Below are positions 59,901 through 64,000 of a stretch of DNA of 64,000 nt, piece by piece. This DNA comes from Schistosoma mansoni (taxonomy: Eukaryota > Platyhelminthes > Trematoda > Strigeidida > Schistosomatidae), in contig NC_031496.1 of NCBI RefSeq assembly GCF_000237925.1, positions 9,266,065-9,330,064 on the forward strand. The letters are read 5' to 3'. The position numbers and the translations under genes were made by a program. The first letter of the stretch is position 1. The number at the start of each line of letters is the position of its first letter. The notes beneath the pieces were generated by a model. It saw nothing but the letters and a program-made list of their open reading frames with translations, ran no database searches and was not told the origin of the DNA.

Positions 59901-62900
59901 ATGAAAGAAACATTTTATATCATTAGGTAAAATAAACTCAGTTCAACAAAGAACAGTTTCTCTTTAAAGATATTTACCATAGTAGTAAAATATACTAAAA
60001 GTATCAGACAATTGTCCTTACTCATATTCTAAGCCCCCAAATTCCCTGGTACGGCCGAGAGTGGGAAGAGTCCGCTCTCCATCTCGAAATGCTCTCACAT
60101 GGCCATGCGTTCCCAAGCAGTACATTATATAGAACGGTAGATTGATAGTTAAATGACACTTATTTCCCAATTACTGGACTCGATTAAGTTTGACTGATTA
60201 AGTAGTGTCATCTGTTCTTACTCGAAATAGTGCAATTCAAAGTTGTTAAATACATGAACGTGTACTTAATCACTGACTTATTCAATTTTAATCTTCAATT
60301 GCGAGCTAACGGTGGATAAACCGTTACAAACTAGAAGGCATTGGACAACCGTCTCTTTCCACGTTGCTTAACTGTTAACATCCACCACCTTACACGAGAT
60401 TGAATCCGTTAACTTCCAGATGTTACCATAATCGTAACTCGTTCCCGCTACTAAAATCGAATGTTCAGCATTTCTAAACGTCACTCGATTTATTGTCACT
60501 CAATATCATCTTTGAGTTGCTATCTTACTTTTGTCTTCGTTGAGTCAATGGTTCACTACCTCTCATAAAAATCTAAAGAAATCCGTGTCCAATTCGGATT
60601 CTGTTAAGTACACAATTATTTGTTTAGGGGATTCCGTAGAGACTTTGTGTAGTTTGTAGGTTATTTTAATTGTGGACATTACTTATTCTTGTATATCAAA
60701 TGTTCTTCCCAAATTTCCCGATTCAGGTTGGATTACCTATATCTCCAGTATTGTTTTACCCAGCTAAAGCTTTTCCACGTACTGGATTTACCGCTCTCAT
60801 TCGAGCTCATAATCATTTCACACTACTTTGTATGTTGTTAAAATCAATTCAATCTGTAAAATCCTTGAGACGGATTGTTGTTGTATGGACAAATAAAATA
60901 TATCCAGTTCCTGATTGTAAGTCTTGATTAATTACATATATTCTCCGTTTAGTGTTTTGACAACTGTAATGCTACACATGTTTTATATTAATTTTGAAAT
61001 ATTTAACGGAATAACATTTGTACATAAATGTCACACATTGATCATCAGGATGTCCCCTTATTGGATTCAGAACTGTTAGGACTGAGTGGATATTGGGGTA
61101 GGGGGAATGTTGGAACTTTTAAAATTATTATATGATGAGTTATCTCCATTTTTACTATACAATTACTAGTTAATTCATTTATGTTATTTTTAAGTTGTTC
61201 TATTTATAAGCTTGCGTTTAGTATATTAACTATCTATATACATTTAACTATTCCTAAATTATCGTTAATTAAATATTCCTCTCTTACTCCATTCTCTTTT
61301 ATTCATAAATTATTGTGTATAAACTAAGACTTCTTATATATGGTATATTGTGGTCAGGTAATAAATGTACATAATCCTCTAAGTGTTCAATTTACAATAA
61401 TAGAGGTCTTGTTTGCTTATTGTGTTTTGACTTCTGGCTGGCTATCGGGCGCATATGTATCCGGTGCCCTTTGTACCAATATATATGTGATTAAATAAAT
61501 AAAATAAATCGGGCTAGAGCGAAGCTACGGTTCAGACCAATAGGAATAAAAACAACTGCAGTCGCTACTCAGGGCCATTTATAATTGGTTGAGGCGTGTC
61601 ATCGAGTAAATTGGTCAGTGATCTAATAAACGTGAAGCATTTTCGTATTATTCGACTATATCTAATGATTTGTTGTAGGGTTGCATAAGAAGATCAAATG
61701 TCACAGCAAGAACACAGTTTTTGTAATCTACCGACGTATATATATATATATATCCATTTTGAACATCGGAATTTCTGTGAAGTACAGTGTGCAACGTGAT
61801 CCAACCCCCAATAATTCGTGCTCCTTTAGTTGCGATAGACCAGTGTTGTTTGTTGAAATAAGCTAACTTTGGTCTCTTTCAATAAGTTTCAGCGATATTT
61901 GTTATTTGGATTAAATGAGACTAGGAAAAGGAAAAGAACTTGCGGCATCTAGTGTATCTTGATTAAAAATGAGAAGTTATCTCCGTATAGACAACTTGTA
62001 AAATATGTATCTGATTCTGGATAAAATTAAATTTCTTTGAATCGTATTGCTTATGTTCCGAACTTATTGGGGCTTTTTTCTTATTTATTGCGATTTTAGC
62101 TACATTATGGCCATCTTTAATAGTTCCTTTAAGTATAGTCCGTTCAGCTTATGGTTCAGTGAATGGTCGTTTTTTTCCTTATCGACAAATAAGAACTGAA
62201 GCTATTTTTTCTATTGAAGAAGATACATGCTTACCTTCGGTTGAATCAGTCGAACGTGCATTTGAGGTAATTAGATCATTTAAAAAATTCACTCATCAAC
62301 CTCCAAATAGATTTTTTGGTGCAATGTTTCAATATTTTCCTACATAAACCTTTTTATTCCTTTTTGAATCAGATTCTTCGATTTTTAAACTTTCTACTTC
62401 TATTATTTCGATTCCTTTTGTACTCCTCTTTGTTAATTTCATCTAACTGCCTTAATGTGTAATGGAGACTTACTCTTGAAGCATTTGTGTCAGACTCAAC
62501 TTTAATTATGATTATTGTAACAGTGATTAGAAAGCATAGGTTTAAAAAAATCGAAAATGATTTAATCCTTAATCGATGTTAATAAGATGTCTTTTTTATG
62601 AAGATATTTATAAAGCAATTCATGGAATACTGAGGACTCAAATACAACTATATGGAATTTTTGAAGAAAATGAACGATAAAAGCATGTTTCAAAGCTAAT
62701 ATAACATAAACTTCTATAGGTACGAATACCTTAGTAATATAGTAAAAAGGCAACTTTCAGTTTAGCGTTCATAACATACTGACATAGTGTAGAAACTATC
62801 AAAAATTACGGATCATTAAACAGCCTTTATACTGTACTTTCGAATTCATTAACCGACAGTCATGAACTCGATTTAAACCGAGCTTAATACCTTCAAATCT

Positions 62901-64000
62901 TACTATTAACGAGTTTATCACTCAGTTATTGAGTCAAAATTTATTCTGTCCATAATAACCAGTTTATGATTCAATGCAATTCAATCCAGTTTCTGATTTT
63001 AAAAACTCTACTTATATGTGTTGTGTCCCGTGGAGAATTACGAATGATAACTTTGAGGACTGTTTATGAACCAATGTGATATATATATTTCCTATTGTAA
63101 CTTGAGTAGCTAAACTATTCGTATTCGTGTTCCTCTTATCCTAAGCTTTATTTTGATCTATGAACTATTATTATACGACTTACCATTCTTGAGTTATCCC
63201 TAGTCCATTAATTACTGTTCCCCCTATTCACATCCACATTTGGCCAAATCTTGTACAAATGTTATTTTCTATTTTATGGTACGATGTGGTCTGTTTGATT
63301 GGTATATAAACCCAGTATGTTTGAGAATAATGATTCATAGCACAGAGGCTGTTATTGGTGTTCTGGATTTAACTGGCTGGACTAGGCAGATAGCAGGACT
63401 GATAAGTACTCAAGACTGCTCATACGGCTTTTGTGTATCATTGCTACGATCAATAAATACACTGTTCTATAATTGGCGGTCTTATCACTCGTATATAACA
63501 GGGTACGCACACACGTACTTACACGATATAACAATATGCTAATTCCTTACTAGAAAAATTAGTAATATTAATCTAAAAGTCAGTATTTGTTTAAAAATTG
63601 AATCTTTAAATCATCCCAATTATATTCATCTCATTATTTTCATCTCGTCATATTAAGTCAACGGACATTCGCTCTCAGGTTCTTTTCTTAATATGAAAGG
63701 CTGATTTTAACAAAGGACATTTTCTTCAATCGAAATTTTAACCATTCAATTGTGGTTAACCTCATCTGAAACTTTAAAAAAAACTTTATTCCTCAATAAA
63801 AATGTTCAATACTGATCTTATAATTATTATTACTTTGTAGTTATGGTGCCAAAATCCTGAACGACTAGTAAGCTTATCTGATCAATCTATCTGGAATTTA
63901 TTTGATAACAATCAATCCTTTTCTGCTAGTTTTTCATCAGTGTTTTTCCATAAAGTAAGTGATTTTGATGAATTTAAGGTAATGGTAATAATAAATGTAA
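50943..64000 (+). CDS. EXT2: EXT2-like heparan sulfate co-polymerase subunit (partial, 3' end outside)
   Basis: Exostosin-2 homologue, the Golgi/ER type II glycosyltransferase that extends heparan sulfate with EXT1. Well-supported exons: 50943-51436 (Met, membrane helix [49 protein letters not shown]), 52358-52540 ([12 protein letters not shown]), one ending at 55347 ([33 protein letters not shown]), 59617-59845, 60727-60916 ([16 protein letters not shown]), 62100-62266 ([29 protein letters not shown]) and 63841-63954 (NPERLVS). The last four junctions are phase-consistent. Between 52541 and 54950 only tentative exons are seen. Introns are 0.7-4.3 kb and filled with mobile elements. The GT64 domain reads EED where EXT2 has DDD. 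The start at 50943 is chosen because it begins the open frame just before the membrane helix. Confidence 0.88.
51560..51890 (+). repeat. Repeat fragment in EXT2 intron 1
   Basis: A GC-rich block (51560-51760) is followed by GTCATTGTATCAACTCTC and a TTTTGATT-type stretch that recurs at about 54365-54460 in another EXT2 intron. No protein motif is convincing. Class unknown. Confidence 0.45.
51895..52185 (-). mobile_element. S-alpha-like SINE, near full length
   Basis: The most complete copy in the window. On the minus strand: leader ending GATTGGTTGAAGTTAGAC, A-box-like GGCTCGGTGGTCTAGAGG, B box GGGTTCGAATCTCGCG, an intact hammerhead (51944-51989) and a tail ending near CAATTGACTCATGATC. About 290 bp, in EXT2 intron 1, antisense to the gene. 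Confidence 0.88.
51944..51989 (-). ncRNA. Type I hammerhead ribozyme, apparently intact
   Basis: Identical in all 46 positions to the one at 2421-2466: stem I GCACTG/CAGTGC, core CTGAGGA, stem II GTCC/GGAC, GAA, stem III ACG/CGT, cleavage C. It lies on the strand opposite to EXT2, so the EXT2 pre-mRNA would carry only its complement and would not self-cleave here. Confidence 0.9.
52690..53100. mobile_element. Head-to-head pair of decayed S-alpha-like SINEs
   Basis: The left unit (about 52690-52900) is antisense, with CACTGGACGGTCGTTTCGTC near 52719. The right unit (about 52900-53100) is sense, with GTGACTCAGTGGTCTAGAGG near 52957 and a degraded hammerhead near 53021-53065. Neither hammerhead core is intact. 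The 5' parts face each other, as at 2083-2510. Confidence 0.75.
53453..53716 (+). CDS. Tentative EXT2 exon
   Basis: An 88-codon open stretch preceded by TTTTTTCCAG and containing [18 protein letters not shown] and [14 protein letters not shown]. Its phase does not follow directly from the exon ending at 52540, so a small unseen exon would be needed. A GT donor (weak, GTTAAC) after 53716 would be phase-compatible with the next tentative exon at 54750-54844. Similarity to EXT2 is not clear; it could also be a chance frame. Confidence 0.35.
54750..54844 (+). CDS. Tentative EXT2 exon
   Basis: Bounded by TTTTTCAG and GAG|GTTTGT, open in one frame with [20 protein letters not shown]. It joins in phase to the previous tentative exon but not clearly to the following certain one. 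Offered as a candidate only. Confidence 0.3.
55550..56857 (-). mobile_element. Penelope-like element, main part (RT and GIY-YIG)
   Basis: An open frame of 429 codons on the minus strand in EXT2 intron sequence. It holds the late reverse transcriptase region with the catalytic [13 protein letters not shown], the downstream [27 protein letters not shown], and a GIY-YIG endonuclease starting [20 protein letters not shown], followed by a basic C-terminal tail. This domain order is diagnostic for Penelope-like elements. The open frame is uninterrupted in this part, which points to a fairly recent insertion. The upstream part of the element continues on the opposite strand at 56858-57250. Confidence 0.92.
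56858..57250 (+). mobile_element. Penelope-like element, inverted 5' part
   Basis: Plus-strand translation gives the N-terminal region of the same kind of reverse transcriptase: [38 protein letters not shown], then in another frame [11 protein letters not shown] and [13 protein letters not shown], with a stop in between. Its 5' end touches the 5' end of the minus-strand part at 56857, so the 5' portion is inverted relative to the rest. Sequence between LPGTPPT and the first codons of the minus-strand part is missing. Confidence 0.88.
57550..57965 (+). mobile_element. tRNA-derived SINE, second family
   Basis: Contains a tRNA-like region at about 57727-57800: A-box-like GATAGCTCAGTGGTAAGG, an anticodon-like loop TTGTGAA and B-box-like ACGGGATCGAATCTGTC. 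The arms do not pair well enough for a working tRNA. A non-tRNA 3' part follows. No hammerhead is present. It lies in EXT2 intron sequence. Confidence 0.7.
58740..59045 (+). mobile_element. Second, older Penelope-like fragment
   Basis: Plus-strand translation reads [20 protein letters not shown] and then [12 protein letters not shown], a stop, [20 protein letters not shown]. The last blocks align with [13 protein letters not shown] and IIYKINC of the element at 55550. Identity is low, so it belongs to a different lineage or is much older. Confidence 0.6.
59151..59463 (-). mobile_element. Solo LTR, family A (inverted copy)
   Basis: On the minus strand it follows the 48464-48778 copy along its whole length (shared blocks GATTGGCTAATTCTAAACC and CCTGTTCAACGTGTTCTG). 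Flanks ACCTG and ACTTG look like a target duplication that has since changed by one base. A fossil solo LTR in an EXT2 intron. Confidence 0.75.
60030..60110 (+). mobile_element. SINE fragment
   Basis: AGCCCCCAAATTCCCTGGTA and CGGCCGAGAGTGGG match the minus strand of the SINE at 19190-19574. Only this short piece is recognisable. Confidence 0.5.
61390..61510 (+). mobile_element. RTE 3' terminal fragment
   Basis: GCGCATATGTATCCGGTGCC then TTTGTACCAATATATATGTG and a TAAATAAATAAA tail match the 3' end of the RTE element at 46870. A very short, 5'-truncated insertion. Confidence 0.7.
61738..61755. repeat. TA microsatellite
   Basis: Uninterrupted (TA)n run in an EXT2 intron. Confidence 0.9.
63019..63533 (+). 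mobile_element. Solo LTR, family B
   Basis: A 515-bp unit starts TGTTGTGTCCCG and ends CGATATAACA. It is flanked on both sides by ATATG, a 5-bp target duplication. It contains a TATA-like GGTATATAAACCC and an AATAAA motif near its 3' side. A fossil solo LTR, probably Gypsy-type, lying in the EXT2 intron before the exon at 63841. The clean ends make it the reference copy for the two diverged ones at 33435 and 36413. Confidence 0.82.

Noticed and set aside
1-64000. CRISPR arrays, bacterial operons, riboswitches
   Set aside because: Intron-bearing genes and eukaryotic retroelements throughout; no regularly spaced direct repeats were seen.

Overview
The window is eukaryotic, AT-rich and repeat-laden, and most likely comes from a blood fluke (Schistosoma or a close relative). 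Three things point there: tRNA-derived SINEs carrying a hammerhead ribozyme like the schistosome S-alpha repeats; many non-LTR elements of the RTE and CR1/Jockey kinds plus Penelope-like elements; and genes whose 5' introns are only 32-38 nt long while later introns are kilobases long. One 200-base run of N marks an assembly gap. No operons, CRISPR arrays or intact tRNA/rRNA genes were seen.

Four host genes are supported by protein similarity and splice phase. (1) 16430-17411, plus: a TREX-type DEDDh 3'-5' exonuclease in three exons. (2) 20770-21607, minus: XBP1, the bZIP factor of the unfolded protein response. It has one 35-nt ordinary intron, a perfect IRE1-type splice hairpin, and an acidic C-terminal domain in the alternative frame. 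(3) 41369-47677, plus: ZCCHC4, an rRNA m6A methyltransferase, in seven exons with an RTE element inside its last intron. (4) 50943 to beyond the right edge, plus: EXT2, a heparan sulfate polymerase subunit. Its introns hold hammerhead SINEs, a Penelope-like element with an inverted 5' part, and solo LTRs.

Layout: 0-16 kb is intergenic with hammerhead SINE pairs (2.1-4.2 kb), a Jockey/CR1-like LINE (4.56-5.83 kb), CR1-like fragments (9.5-11.4 kb), two unclassified repeat families and an RTE 3' end (15.2-16.0 kb). 16-22 kb holds the exonuclease, the gap and XBP1. 21.7-28 kb holds a CR1-like LINE abutting XBP1 and a decayed RTE element, both on the minus strand. 29-38 kb is LINE and LTR debris. 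38-41 kb is unclassified repeats. 41-48 kb is ZCCHC4 and 48-64 kb is EXT2 with its intronic insertions.

The four genes do not form a pathway. XBP1 (ER stress control) and EXT2 (a Golgi/ER glycosyltransferase) both serve the secretory system, but nothing in the sequence shows that this is more than coincidence. The most noteworthy signals are the IRE1-type hairpin with the frame-switched activation domain, the recurrent head-to-head pairing of hammerhead SINEs, the inverted Penelope-like insertion, and an altered metal-binding motif in the EXT2 GT64 domain.
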